Source: Kitasatospora terrestris
GTDB taxonomy: Bacteria; Actinomycetota; Actinomycetes; Streptomycetales; Streptomycetaceae
DNA: 64,000 nucleotides
Direction of reading: 5' to 3'
NCBI RefSeq assembly: GCF_039542905.1
Contig: NZ_BAABIS010000001.1
Location: 1,860,001-1,924,000 of the forward strand
The notes beneath the pieces are model-generated. The model saw only the letters and a program-made list of their open reading frames with translations. It searched no databases and was not told where the DNA came from. The stretch's first letter is position 1; every line of letters starts with the position of its first letter. Shown one piece after another: positions 47,584-57,078 of the stretch. The position numbers and the translations under genes were made by a program.

Positions 47584-48459
47584 GTGGCTGTGCGGCGAGC
47601 GCTCACCCCGTACGCGCTGATCACCCCGACCGTCCTGCTGCTGGCCTGCTTCCTGGTCTTCCCGGTGGGCAGCGTCGTCTACTACGCGCTCCAGCACCAC
47701 GTGGTGAACGAGCCGTACGACGACGCCTTCGTCGGGCTCGACAACTTCCGCCGGATGCTCGGCGACGAGCAGTTCTGGCACAGCCTGGCGTTCTCCGCGA
47801 AGTGGGTGTGCGCCGAGGTCGCCCTGCAGCTCCTGCTGGGCCTGGTGCTCGCGCTGATCGTCAACGAGACCTTCCTCGGCCGGGCGATGGCCCGGGCGAT
47901 GGTCTTCTCGCCGTGGGCGGTCTCCGGCGTGCTGACCACCAGCATCTGGATGCTGCTCTACAACCCGGCGACCGGCGTCTTCCACTACCTGGCCCAGCTG
48001 GGCGTCGGCGACGCCGCGACCTCCGTGCTGGGCGATCCGGACACCGTGTTCTCCGCCGCCGTGGTCGCCGAACTCTGGCGCGGCGTACCGTTCTTCGCCA
48101 TCCTCATCCTGGCCGATCTGCAATCCGTCCCGAAGGAGCTGTACGAGGCGGCCTCGATGGACGGCGCCGGCCGGCTGCGCAGCTTCCGCCACGTCACCCT
48201 CCCCCACCTGCGGGACGCGATCGTGCTGGCCACCCTGCTGCGCTCGGTCTGGGAGTTCAACAACGTCGACCTGCTCTACACCCTCACCAACGGCGGCCCG
48301 GCCGGCGCGACCACCAGCCTCCCGCTGTACGTGGCCCAACTCGCCCGCAAGTCGTACGACTTCGGCTACGGCTCGGCGCTCACCACGGCGGCCTTCGTGA
48401 TCCTGCTGTTCTGCTCGGTGCTCTACCTGCGGCTCAGCAAGTTCGGTACCGAGAAGTAG
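47584..48459 (+). CDS. Carbohydrate ABC importer permease 1 (MalF type), 291 aa
   Basis: Inner-membrane permease of the CUT1 sugar importer family with six membrane helices. The EAA loop, which contacts the ATPase, reads YEAASMDGAGRLRSFRHVTLP. Start: GTG 47584 has GGAG 7 bp upstream; ATG 47557 has no such site. It is the first gene of an importer operon in which the two permeases and binding protein are present but no ATPase gene; these systems in streptomycetes usually share the MsiK ATPase encoded elsewhere. The likely cargo is galacturonate oligomers or uronates. Confidence 0.93.
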   Translation: MAVRRALTPYALITPTVLLLACFLVFPVGSVVYYALQHHVVNEPYDDAFVGLDNFRRMLGDEQFWHSLAFSAKWVCAEVALQLLLGLVLALIVNETFLGRAMARAMVFSPWAVSGVLTTSIWMLLYNPATGVFHYLAQLGVGDAATSVLGDPDTVFSAAVVAELWRGVPFFAILILADLQSVPKELYEAASMDGAGRLRSFRHVTLPHLRDAIVLATLLRSVWEFNNVDLLYTLTNGGPAGATTSLPLYVAQLARKSYDFGYGSALTTAAFVILLFCSVLYLRLSKFGTEK

Positions 48460-48499
48460 CAGAGAAGCAGACCCCGTCCACCCCCTGGAGAACTCCGCC

Positions 48500-49369
48500 G
48501 TGACCACCGCCGCCGTCCCGCTGTCCGCGAAGTCCACCCGGTCCGCCGCCGGCGGGCGCCCCGATCTCGGCCGGATCGGCCGGCTGTTCCTTCCGCTGGC
48601 GCTGTACCTGGTCTTCACCGTGGTGCCGTTCTACTGGATGCTGCTCTTCGCGCTCCGCCCGGCCGGCTCCACCTCGCTGCTGCCCTGGCCGCTGACGTTC
48701 GAGCACTTCGACACCGTCTGGAACGGGATGGGCTTCCGGGTCTACTTCCAGAACAGCGTCTGGATCGCCCTGCTCACCCTGCTCTTCGTCACCTTCTTCG
48801 CGCTGATGGGCGGCTACGCGCTGGCCCGGTTCAGGTTCCGCGGCCAGAAGCTCTTCCTGCTGGCGCTGCTGTGCACCCAGTTCGTGCCCGGCGCGATGAT
48901 GCTGATCCCGCTGTTCAACATCTTCCAGGCCTTCGACCTGATCAACTCCCGCTGGAGCCTGATCATCGCCGAGACCACCTTCCAACTCCCGCTCGCCATG
49001 ATCCTGATGAGCGGGTTCGTGAAGAACGTCCCGGTGGAGCTGGAGGAGTCCGCGATGGTGGACGGCTGCGGCCGGATCCGCGCCTTCCTCGCCGTGGTGC
49101 TGCCGCTGCTGCGGCCCGGCATCGTCGCGGTCGGCTCCTTCGCCTTCATCGGCAGCTGGAACAACTTCCTCTTCGCGCTGATGTTCCTCAACGACCCGGA
49201 GCTGCAGACCGTCCCGGTCGGCCTGCAGACCACCATCGGCGAGAACACCGTCGACTTCGGCGCGCTGGCCGCCGGCGGCGTGGTCGCCGCGGTGCCCGTG
49301 GTGCTGGTCTTCGCCTTCGTCCAGAAGTACCTCGTCCAGGGCATGAGCGCCGGCGCCGTCAAGGGCTGA
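48500..49369 (+). CDS. Carbohydrate ABC importer permease 2 (MalG type), 289 aa
   Basis: Partner permease with six helices and the EAA motif in LEESAMVDGCGRIRAFLAVV. The N-terminal ~30 residues are cytosolic, then FLPLALYLVFTVVPFYWMLL is the first helix. It starts 40 bp after permease 1 with a GTG and is followed after 40 bp by the solute-binding protein gene. Confidence 0.93.
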   Translation: MTTAAVPLSAKSTRSAAGGRPDLGRIGRLFLPLALYLVFTVVPFYWMLLFALRPAGSTSLLPWPLTFEHFDTVWNGMGFRVYFQNSVWIALLTLLFVTFFALMGGYALARFRFRGQKLFLLALLCTQFVPGAMMLIPLFNIFQAFDLINSRWSLIIAETTFQLPLAMILMSGFVKNVPVELEESAMVDGCGRIRAFLAVVLPLLRPGIVAVGSFAFIGSWNNFLFALMFLNDPELQTVPVGLQTTIGENTVDFGALAAGGVVAAVPVVLVFAFVQKYLVQGMSAGAVKG

Positions 49370-49409
49370 CCTCCCCCACCCACCACCCGACACAGAACAG
49401 GACACAGCC

Positions 49410-50714
49410 ATGTCCCGCTCCCTGCGCACCGCTGCCGCCGCCCTCGCCGCCCTCGGCCTGCTGACCGCCTGCGGCTCCTCCGGCTCCGGCTCCTCCGCCG
49501 ACGGCGGCAAGGTCACCGTCACCTTCTGGGACAACAACGCCGGCCCGGCCAGAACGCCGCTCTTCCAGCACCTGATCGACGAGTTCGAGAAGGCCAACCC
49601 GACCATCACCGTCAAGTACGTGGGCGTGACCAGCTCCGAGGTGGCGGAGAAGTACAACACCGCGATCGCCTCCGGCTCCACCCCGGACGTCGGCGGCGTC
49701 ACCACCGCCCTGCTCGCCTCGCTGACCGCGCAGAAGGCGCTCGTCCCGCTCGACGAGCTGCTCGCCAAGAGCGCCCTGAACGGCAAGCTCTCCGCCAACA
49801 TGCTGGAGACCTCGAAGGCGGCGTCCGGCGGCAAGGGCCTCTACCAGCTGCCGTCCTCCGGCAACCAGGACGTGATCTGGTACCGCGCCGACAAGTTCAA
49901 GGAGGCCGGCATCGAGGTCCCGAAGACCTGGGACGAGCTCTTCGCGGCCGCCGCCCGGCTCACCGACAAGTCCAAGAACCAGTACGGCTTCACCATCCGC
50001 GGCGGCTCCGGCTCCGGCTTCCAGGTGCTGTCCGAGGCGTACGCCTACTCCGGGCTGGCCTCGATGTTCGACGCGGCCGGGAAGTCCACGGTGGACGACC
50101 CGCGGAACGTCGAGCTGATCGCCAAGATCGCCGCCCAGTTCAAGAACACCACCCCCGAGGCGGACGTCTCCAACGCCTACCCGCAGATGCTGGCCCAGTT
50201 CCAGGCCAACCAGGTGATGATGGTCCACCACAACCTGGGCTCCACCAAGGACGTGAGGACCGCGCTCGGCGACAAGGTCGCCGGCATGCTGCTGCCCTCC
50301 GGCCCGAGCGGCTCCTCGATCCTCGCCAACCCGGTCGACGGCTTCGGCCTGTTCAAGAACTCCAAGCACCAGGACGCCGCCTGGAAGTTCCTCGAGTTCC
50401 TCGACTCGCACGCCTCCAACAGCTACTGGAACGAGAACGTCGGCCAGATCCCCGCCAACACCGAGGCCTACGCCGACGACTGGTACGCCAGGTCGGGGAT
50501 CACCAAGCAGGCCGGCGACGCCCTCAACTCCCCCGCCGTCAAGCTGGTCCAGCCACCCGTCCACCTCCCCCAGTACTCGAAGATCACCAAGACCGACGCG
50601 GAGCCCAACTTCCAGAAGGTGCTGCTCGGCAAGATGTCGCCCGCCGAGTTCGCCAAGGCCGTCGCGGACGCCTTCACCAAGGCCCAGTCCGACTACAGGG
50701 CGAAGAACGGCTGA
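49410..50714 (+). CDS. Sugar-binding lipoprotein of the ABC importer, 434 aa
   Basis: Extracellular solute-binding protein (family 1) anchored by a lipobox LLTAC near residue 21. Mature domain features are VTVTFWDNNAGPARTPLF at the start, GLYQLPSSGNQDVIWYRADKF, and the C-terminal KVLLGKMSPAEFAKAVADAF. It delivers the sugar to the two permeases before it. Gene order permease-permease-binding protein is unusual but seen in some CUT1 operons. The dehydratase-family enzyme follows by only 7 bp, linking uptake and catabolism. Confidence 0.92.
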   Translation: MSRSLRTAAAALAALGLLTACGSSGSGSSADGGKVTVTFWDNNAGPARTPLFQHLIDEFEKANPTITVKYVGVTSSEVAEKYNTAIASGSTPDVGGVTTALLASLTAQKALVPLDELLAKSALNGKLSANMLETSKAASGGKGLYQLPSSGNQDVIWYRADKFKEAGIEVPKTWDELFAAAARLTDKSKNQYGFTIRGGSGSGFQVLSEAYAYSGLASMFDAAGKSTVDDPRNVELIAKIAAQFKNTTPEADVSNAYPQMLAQFQANQVMMVHHNLGSTKDVRTALGDKVAGMLLPSGPSGSSILANPVDGFGLFKNSKHQDAAWKFLEFLDSHASNSYWNENVGQIPANTEAYADDWYARSGITKQAGDALNSPAVKLVQPPVHLPQYSKITKTDAEPNFQKVLLGKMSPAEFAKAVADAFTKAQSDYRAKNG

Positions 50715-50721
50715 TCCCGCC

Positions 50722-51879
50722 ATGGCCACCATCGAATCCCTCGCGGTGACGGTCTTCACCACCGTCGCCAGGACGGCCGTCGACTCCCACGGCCACCGCC
50801 ACCCGGCCGCCCCGCACGAGGTCCGCGAGGCACTGCTCACCGTCACCGACAGCGACGGGGTGGCGGGCCGGGTCCTGGTCCAGCCGGACCACCTGCGCCC
50901 GCACGTCCTCGACAAGTACCTGCGCCCCGCGCTGCTCGGCCAGGACCCGCTGGACCGCGAGCGGCTGTGGACCTCGCTCGCCCGCAAGCAGCGCGGCGCC
51001 CACGGCGGCCTCACCGACCGCGCCCTCGGCTTCGTCGACCTCGCGCTGTGGGACCTGGCCGGCCACCGCCTCGGCCTGCCGGTCTGGAAACTGCTCGGCG
51101 GCGCCCGCAGCGAGGTACCCGCGTACGCCTCCACCATGTGCGGCGACGAGACCCCGGGCGGCCTGGCGACCCCGGCCGACTTCGCGGCCTTCGCCGTCCA
51201 GCTGGTCGAGCAGGGCTACCGCGCCATCAAGCTGCACACCTGGATGCCCCCGGTGGCCGGCGCCCCCTCGGTCGCCCTCGACATCGCCGCCTGCACCGCC
51301 GTCCGCGCGGCGGTCGGCCCGGACGTCGAGCTGATGCTGGACGCCAACCACTGGTACTCGCGCACCGAGGCGCTCAAGCTCGGGCGCGCCCTCCAGGAGC
51401 TGGACTACTACTGGTTCGAGGAGCCCATGGAGGAGGCTTCGATCTCCTCCTACCGCTGGCTCGCGGACCAGCTCGACATCCCGGTGATCGGCCCCGAGAC
51501 CTCCTGGGGCAAGAACTTCACCCGGGCCGAGTGGGTCACCTCGGGCGCCTGCGACATCCTGCGCACCGGCACCACCGACGTCGGCGGCATCACCCCGGCT
51601 GTGCGCACCCTGCACCTCGCCGAGGCGTTCAACCTCGACTGCGAGGTGCACGGCAACGGCTCCGGCAACCTCGCCCTGCTCGGCGCCACCACCAACGGCC
51701 GCTGGTACGAGCGCGGCCTGCTCCACCCGCACGTCGACTTCGACGAGGTGCCGCCGCACCTGCGCTCCGCCGTCGACCCGATCGACAAGCACGGCGTCGT
51801 CCGCTTCCCCGAACGCCCCGGCCTCGGCGACGACTTCGACCTCGACTGGATCGCCTCGCACACCCTGGACGCGTCATGA
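50722..51879 (+). CDS. Enolase-superfamily enzyme, probable galactarolactone cycloisomerase or aldarate dehydratase, 385 aa
   Basis: Mandelate-racemase subgroup of the enolase superfamily. Metal ligands are Asp207 (LMLDANHWY), Glu233 (WFEEPME) and Glu259 (IGPETSW). Candidate acid/base residues are Lys170/His172 (AIKLHTW) and His310 (EVHGNGSGN). Between a uronate dehydrogenase, which makes an aldarolactone, and KdgD, which uses 5-keto-4-deoxyglucarate, the missing step is isomerisation of the lactone, as done by Gci of Agrobacterium. That is why cycloisomerase is preferred over galactarate or glucarate dehydratase. The stop overlaps the udh start by 4 bp (ATGA). Confidence 0.85.
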   Translation: MATIESLAVTVFTTVARTAVDSHGHRHPAAPHEVREALLTVTDSDGVAGRVLVQPDHLRPHVLDKYLRPALLGQDPLDRERLWTSLARKQRGAHGGLTDRALGFVDLALWDLAGHRLGLPVWKLLGGARSEVPAYASTMCGDETPGGLATPADFAAFAVQLVEQGYRAIKLHTWMPPVAGAPSVALDIAACTAVRAAVGPDVELMLDANHWYSRTEALKLGRALQELDYYWFEEPMEEASISSYRWLADQLDIPVIGPETSWGKNFTRAEWVTSGACDILRTGTTDVGGITPAVRTLHLAEAFNLDCEVHGNGSGNLALLGATTNGRWYERGLLHPHVDFDEVPPHLRSAVDPIDKHGVVRFPERPGLGDDFDLDWIASHTLDAS

Positions 51880-52658
51880 CCACCACCATCCTGCTCACCG
51901 GCGCCGCCGGCGGCGTCGGCACCCTGCTGCGCGAGCTGCTGCCGCCGTACGGCTACCGGCTGCGCCTCGCCGACCTGGAGCCGATCGACGGCGCGGGCGA
52001 CTCGCTCGCCTTCGACCTGCGCGACGCCGACGCGGTGCGCGACGCCGTCCGCGGCGTGGACGCCGTCGTCCACCTCGGCGGCATCTCGCTGGAGGACACC
52101 TTCGCCAACATCCTCGGCAGCAACATCGAGGGGACGTACCACCTGTACGAGGCCTGCCGCCTGGAGGGCGTGCGACGGGTGGTGTTCGCCAGCTCCAACC
52201 ACGCCGTCGGCTTCACCCCGCTCGGCGGGGACGGCCTGATCGGCAGCGACATCCCGCCCCGGCCGGACACCTACTACGGCCTGTCCAAGGTGTTCGGCGA
52301 GGGCCTGGCGTCCCTGTACGCCGACAAGTACGGCGTACAGACGGTGTCGCTGCGGATCGGCTCCTGCTTCCCCCGGCCCCGCTCGCCGCGGATGCTCTCC
52401 ACCTGGCTCAGCCCGGCCGACTGCGCCCGGCTGGTGCACGCCGCGCTGACCGCACCGGACGTCGGGCACACCGTGGTCAACGGCATCAGCGCCAACACCC
52501 GCGCCTGGTGGGACCTCACCTCCGCCCGCGCGCTCGGCTACGACCCGCAGGACGACGCCGAGGCGTACGCCGAGGAGATCACCGCCCAGTACGGCGACCT
52601 CCCGGCCGACCACGTCGACGCCCGGCTGCTCGGCGGCTTCTTCACGCAGACCGGTTAG
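51876..52658 (+). CDS. udh: Uronate dehydrogenase, 260 aa
   Basis: NAD-dependent oxidation of galacturonate or glucuronate to the aldarolactone, the first step of the oxidative uronate route. Extended-SDR fold: TGAAGGVG near the N-terminus, VVHLGGISLEDTFANIL, the signature VVFASSNHAVGF, and YYGLSKVFGE with the Tyr/Lys pair. The short length (about 260 aa) matches bacterial Udh rather than nucleotide-sugar epimerases. It is the last gene of the importer operon and translationally coupled to the cycloisomerase. It converges on the hopanoid operon, 23 bp away. Confidence 0.9.
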   Translation: MTTTILLTGAAGGVGTLLRELLPPYGYRLRLADLEPIDGAGDSLAFDLRDADAVRDAVRGVDAVVHLGGISLEDTFANILGSNIEGTYHLYEACRLEGVRRVVFASSNHAVGFTPLGGDGLIGSDIPPRPDTYYGLSKVFGEGLASLYADKYGVQTVSLRIGSCFPRPRSPRMLSTWLSPADCARLVHAALTAPDVGHTVVNGISANTRAWWDLTSARALGYDPQDDAEAYAEEITAQYGDLPADHVDARLLGGFFTQTG

Positions 52659-52681
52659 CTCCCCCCTGGGGCGCGGTGCCG

Positions 52682-54061
52682 CTACCGCACCGCGCCCTTG
52701 ACCAGCGTCTTGCCGAAGTCCCACATCAGGCCGCTGCCGTGGTGCGCCTCGTCCATGATCTCGGTGAACGCACGGACGAAGGTGTCCACGTCCCGCTCGG
52801 TGACGACCAGCGGCGGGATCAGCTTGATCACCTCCAGGTGGTCCCCGGACACCTGGGTCAGGATCCGGTACCTCTGCAGCAGCGGCACCACCACCATCTG
52901 CGCGAACAGCCCCTTCCGGGCGGCCTGCACGGCCGTCCAGCTGGTCCGCAGCTTCAGCGACTTCGGCCGGCCGAACTCGATCCCGATCATCAGCCCGCGC
53001 CCCCGCACGTCCGCGAGCAGCTCGTACTCGTCCACCAGCGCCGCCAGCCGCTCGCGGAACAGGTCGCCCACCGCCCGGGCGTTCTCGACCACCTTCTCCT
53101 GCTCCATCACGTGCAGGGTGGCGAGGCCGGCGGCCATCGCCTGCGCGTTGGAGCCGAAGGACGCGGAGTGCACCAGCACCCGGTCCATCGAGGAGTACAC
53201 CTTGTCGAAGATCCACGACTTGCCGAGCGTCGCGCCGATCGGCACGTACCCGCCCGAGAGCGCCTTCGCCGCGCACACCAGGTCGGGGACCAGGCCCTCC
53301 TCGTGCTGGTAGGCGAAGAAGTCGCCGGTGCGGCCGATGCCGGTCTGCACCTCGTCGCAGATCAGCAGCGCCTTGTGCTCGTGCAGCAGCGCCTGGGCGG
53401 CGCTCAGCCAGCCGGTCGGGGCGACGGTGACGCCCTTGCCCTGGATCGGCTCGACGATCAGTGCCGCCACGTCGCCGCGCTTCAGCTCCTTCCGCAGCGC
53501 GCCGAGGTCGCCGAGCGGGATCGCGGTGTCCGGCAGCAGCGGGTCGAAGCCCTTGCGGAAGCCGCTCTCGCCGTTGACCGACAGCGAGCCGGTGGTGAGG
53601 CCGTGGAAGGCGTGGTCGCAGTAGAGCACCCGCTTCTTCCCGGTGGCGTAGCGGGCGAACTTCAGCGCGGTCTCCACCGCCTCCGTCCCGCTGTTGCCGA
53701 AGAACACCCGCTCCAGGCCGGGGGTGTACGACAGCAGCTTCTCCGCCAGCAGGCCCGGCAGCGTGGGGCATTCGAAGCGGGTGAGGTCGGGCAGGTCGAG
53801 GTCCATCACCTGCTGGACGGCGGCCCGGACCACCGGGTGGTGCCGGCCGAGCGCGAAGATGCCGAACCCGGCCAGCATGTCCAGGTACTCGTTGCCCTCG
53901 GCGTCGTAGAAGTACGGGCCGGCGGCGCGCTCGTAGTACTTGTCGAAGCCGATGGTGTGCAGCATCCGGGGCAGCTGCGGGTTGAGGTACTTGGCGTGCA
54001 ACTCGTAGCGTTCCGGGCCGCGTTCGGTGAGCAGGGCGGCGAGATCGAAGGATTCGGCCAT
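52682..54061 (-). CDS. hpnO: PLP-dependent aminotransferase of hopanoid side-chain synthesis (HpnO-like), 459 aa
   Basis: Class III (ornithine/acetylornithine-type) aminotransferase. VFFGNSGTEAVETALKFAR binds cofactor phosphate, LLICDEVQTGIGRTGDFFA holds the Asp, and AAKALSGGYVPIGA has the Schiff-base Lys. It is the last gene of the hopanoid operon, in the position of the enzyme that makes aminobacteriohopanetriol from the C5 side chain. The acetylornithine alternative is unlikely given this context. Start ATG 54061 follows the dxs stop by 21 bp. Confidence 0.9.
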   Translation of the reverse strand: MAESFDLAALLTERGPERYELHAKYLNPQLPRMLHTIGFDKYYERAAGPYFYDAEGNEYLDMLAGFGIFALGRHHPVVRAAVQQVMDLDLPDLTRFECPTLPGLLAEKLLSYTPGLERVFFGNSGTEAVETALKFARYATGKKRVLYCDHAFHGLTTGSLSVNGESGFRKGFDPLLPDTAIPLGDLGALRKELKRGDVAALIVEPIQGKGVTVAPTGWLSAAQALLHEHKALLICDEVQTGIGRTGDFFAYQHEEGLVPDLVCAAKALSGGYVPIGATLGKSWIFDKVYSSMDRVLVHSASFGSNAQAMAAGLATLHVMEQEKVVENARAVGDLFRERLAALVDEYELLADVRGRGLMIGIEFGRPKSLKLRTSWTAVQAARKGLFAQMVVVPLLQRYRILTQVSGDHLEVIKLIPPLVVTERDVDTFVRAFTEIMDEAHHGSGLMWDFGKTLVKGAVR

Positions 54062-54082
54062 GGTGCTGCTTCGCTCCTCAGG

Positions 54083-56020
54083 TCACTTGCGGGGCACGCG
54101 GGGCCGGTACTGCTGGGCGCTGCTGCCGGAGGGGCCCTGCCCGCCGGGCAGCAGCACCTTGGCGAAGGCGGCGGTCTGGGCGGCCACGCCGGTGCCGGTG
54201 AGGCCGACCTCCTCCAGGATCTCCCCGCGTGAGGCGTGCGTCAGGAACTCCTGCGGGATGCCCAGGTCGCGCAGCGGTACGTCGACGCCGCCGTCCCGCA
54301 TCGCCTGGGCGACCGCGGCGCCGACCCCGCCGGTGCGGCCGTTGTCCTCGACGGTGACCACCATCCGGTGCTCGGCGGCCAGCGCGACCAGGGCGGGGTC
54401 GACCGGCTTGACCCACCGCGGGTCGACCACGGTCGCGCTGTACCCCTCGGCGACCAGCAGGGCCGCCGCGTCCAGGCAGGCGGGGGCCATCGCGCCGACC
54501 GCGACCAGCAGGATCTCCGGCGAGGGTCCGGTCCTGGCGAGCACGTCGACGCCGCCGATCCGTTCCAGTGCGGGGACCTCGGGGCCGAGTTCGCCCTTCG
54601 GGAAGCGCACCACGGTCGGTGCGTCGCCGACCGCCACGGCCTCCCGCAGCTGCTCGCGCAGCTGGTCGCCGTCGCGCGGCGCGGCCAGCCGCAGCCCGGG
54701 GACGACCTGCAGCACGGACATGTCCCACATGCCGTTGTGCGAGGCGCCGTCGTTGCCGGTGACGCCGGCCCGGTCCAGGACGAAGGTGACGCCCAGCCGG
54801 TGCAGCGCGACGTCCATCAGGACCTGGTCGAAGGCCCGGTTCAGGAAGGTGGCGTACACCGCCACCACCGGGTGCAGCCCACCGGTGGCGAGCCCGGCGG
54901 CGCTGGCCACCGCGTGCTGCTCGGCGATGCCCACGTCGTAGATCCGGTCGGGGTGGGCGGCGGCGAACTTGGCCAGGCCCACCGGCTGCAGCATGGCGGC
55001 GGTGATCGCCACCACGTCCGGCCGGTCGGTGCCGATCGCCACCATCTCGCTGCCGAACACCGAGGTCCAGGAGGCCCCGGTGGAGGGCGAGATGGGCAGG
55101 CAGGTGTACGGGTCGATCGGGTTGACCGCGTGGAAGCGGTCGGCCTCGTCCTGTTCGGCGGGCCGGTAGCCGCGGCCCTTGACGGTGAGGCAGTGGACGA
55201 TGACCGGCCCGCCGAAGTGCCGGGCCTGGCGCAGCGCCTGCTCGACCGCGCCGATGTCGTGGCCGTCGATCGGGCCGAGGTACTTCAGCCCCAGGTCCTC
55301 GAACATGCCCTGCGGGGCGAAGGCGTCCTTGAAGCCCTTCTTGGCGCCGTGCAGCGCGTCGAACACCGGTTTGCCGACCACGGGGGTGCGCTGCAGCGCC
55401 TCCTTGCCCCAGGAGAGGAAGCGCTCGTAGCCGCGGGTGGTGCGCAGGGTGGACAGGTGGTGGGCCAGACCGCCGACGGTCCGGGCGTACGAGCGCTCGT
55501 TGTCGTTGACGACGATGACCAGCGGGCGGTCCTGGGCCTCGGCGATGTTGTTGAGCGCCTCCCAGGCCATGCCGCCGGTCAGTGCGCCGTCGCCGATCAC
55601 GGCGACGGTGTGCCGGTCGGTGCCGAGGATCTGGTTGGCCTTGGCGATGCCGTCGGCGTAGCCGAGGGCGGTGGAGGCGTGCGAGTTCTCGATCAGGTCG
55701 TGCCCGGACTCGGCGCGCGAGGGGTAGCCGGAGAGGCCGTCCTTGCTGCGCAGCCGGGAGAAGTCCTGCCGACCGGTGAGGAGCTTGTGGACGTAGGCCT
55801 GGTGGCCGGTGTCCCACAGGATGCGGTCGTGCGGGGAGTCGAACACCCGGTGCAGGGCGATGGTGAGTTCGACGATGCCGAGGTTGGGGCCGAGGTGGCC
55901 GCCGGTGCGGGTGACCGCGTCGATCAGGAAGTCCCGGATCTCGTCGGCGAGCACCGGGAGTTGCTCGGCGGGCAGGCGTCGCAGGTCCGCGGGCCCCTGG
56001 ATCTCGGTCAGCAGTGACAT
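54083..56020 (-). CDS. dxs: 1-deoxy-D-xylulose-5-phosphate synthase, 645 aa
   Basis: Thiamine-diphosphate enzyme that joins pyruvate and glyceraldehyde-3-phosphate at the entry of the MEP pathway. [16 protein letters not shown] is the TPP-binding motif, [19 protein letters not shown] and [16 protein letters not shown] are at the N-terminus, and [20 protein letters not shown] lies in the second domain. It is in the hopanoid operon between hpnH and the aminotransferase, where it boosts isoprenoid precursors for squalene. ATG 56020 is preferred to GTG 56023 for its better spacing to GAGGTGA. A second, housekeeping dxs may exist elsewhere. Confidence 0.95.
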   Translation of the reverse strand: MSLLTEIQGPADLRRLPAEQLPVLADEIRDFLIDAVTRTGGHLGPNLGIVELTIALHRVFDSPHDRILWDTGHQAYVHKLLTGRQDFSRLRSKDGLSGYPSRAESGHDLIENSHASTALGYADGIAKANQILGTDRHTVAVIGDGALTGGMAWEALNNIAEAQDRPLVIVVNDNERSYARTVGGLAHHLSTLRTTRGYERFLSWGKEALQRTPVVGKPVFDALHGAKKGFKDAFAPQGMFEDLGLKYLGPIDGHDIGAVEQALRQARHFGGPVIVHCLTVKGRGYRPAEQDEADRFHAVNPIDPYTCLPISPSTGASWTSVFGSEMVAIGTDRPDVVAITAAMLQPVGLAKFAAAHPDRIYDVGIAEQHAVASAAGLATGGLHPVVAVYATFLNRAFDQVLMDVALHRLGVTFVLDRAGVTGNDGASHNGMWDMSVLQVVPGLRLAAPRDGDQLREQLREAVAVGDAPTVVRFPKGELGPEVPALERIGGVDVLARTGPSPEILLVAVGAMAPACLDAAALLVAEGYSATVVDPRWVKPVDPALVALAAEHRMVVTVEDNGRTGGVGAAVAQAMRDGGVDVPLRDLGIPQEFLTHASRGEILEEVGLTGTGVAAQTAAFAKVLLPGGQGPSGSSAQQYRPRVPRK

Positions 56021-56050
56021 CACTTCACCTCGCCGATCTTGGTTCAGGTA

Positions 56051-57076
56051 CTAGTTGATCTTCCCGGAGGCAACGGTCTCCCGGGCGGCGCGCAGCGACT
56101 CCTTGAGCGAGCCCATGGTGGCGAGCACCGCCGTGGGCTCGTATCCGCAGTGCGCCATGCAGTTGTCGCAGCGCGGGTCGCGGCCGCGCCCGTACTTCGA
56201 CCAGTCGGTCTTCTCGATGAGTTCGCGGTAGGTCGGCACGTAGCCGTCGGCCATCAGGTAGCAGGGGCGCTGCCAGCCGAACAGCGAGTAGTTGGGGATG
56301 CCCCAGGCGGTGCACTCGAAGTCGACCTTCCCCTCCAGGAAGTCGAGGAAGAGCGGGCTGTGGTTGAGCCGCCAGCGCCGGCGGTTGCCGCCGGCGAAGG
56401 CCTTGCGGAACAGCTCCCGGGTCTGCTCGACGCCGAGGAAGTGGTCCTGGTCGGGGGCCTTCTCGTAGGCGTAGGCCGGGGAGATCATCATCTCGTCGAC
56501 CTTGAGCTCGTCGTTGAGGTAGTCCAGCACCTCGACCACGGTCTGCGCGGTGTCGGTGTTGAAGAAGGTCGAGTTGGTGGTGACCCGGAAGCCGCGCCGC
56601 TTGGCCTCCTTGATCGCGGCCACCGCCTCGTCGAAGGTGCCCTCCTTGGCCACCGAGGCGTCGTGCCGCTCGCGCAGGCCGTCGATGTGCACCGCGAAGG
56701 TGAAGTACGGCGAGGGAGTGAACTTGTCCAGCTTTTTGCGCAGCAGCAGGGCGTTGGTGCACAGGAAGACGTACTTCCTCCGCTCCACCAGCTGGCGGAC
56801 GATCTCGTCGATCTGCGGGTGCATCAGCGGCTCGCCGCCCGCGATGGAGACCATCGGGGCACCGCACTCCAGCACTGCGCCGACCGCCTGGGCGACCGGC
56901 ATGCGCTGCTTGAGCACGCCCGCCGGGTGCTGGATCTTGCCGCAGCCCTCGCAGGCCAGGTTGCACGCGTAGAGCGGTTCCAGCTCGACGATGAGCGGGA
57001 ACTTCTCCTTGCGCTTGAGCTTCTGCTGCATGAGGTAGGTGCTGACGCGGATGGTCTGGCGCAGCGGCATGGCCAT
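56051..57076 (-). CDS. hpnH: Adenosyl-hopene transferase, radical SAM, 341 aa
   Basis: Radical SAM enzyme that adds the 5'-deoxyadenosyl radical to diploptene, making adenosylhopane. The iron-sulfur motif CNLACEGC (Cys38, Cys42, Cys45) is followed by GCGKIQHP and VSIAGGEPLMHP. A C-terminal Cys cluster (DPRCDNCMAHCGYE) may bind another metal site. Length and sequence match HpnH closely. It starts 2 bp after the hpnG stop. ATG 57076 is used; ATG 57070 is only two codons further in. Confidence 0.95.
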   Translation of the reverse strand: MAMPLRQTIRVSTYLMQQKLKRKEKFPLIVELEPLYACNLACEGCGKIQHPAGVLKQRMPVAQAVGAVLECGAPMVSIAGGEPLMHPQIDEIVRQLVERRKYVFLCTNALLLRKKLDKFTPSPYFTFAVHIDGLRERHDASVAKEGTFDEAVAAIKEAKRRGFRVTTNSTFFNTDTAQTVVEVLDYLNDELKVDEMMISPAYAYEKAPDQDHFLGVEQTRELFRKAFAGGNRRRWRLNHSPLFLDFLEGKVDFECTAWGIPNYSLFGWQRPCYLMADGYVPTYRELIEKTDWSKYGRGRDPRCDNCMAHCGYEPTAVLATMGSLKESLRAARETVASGKIN

Positions 57077-57078
57077 GG

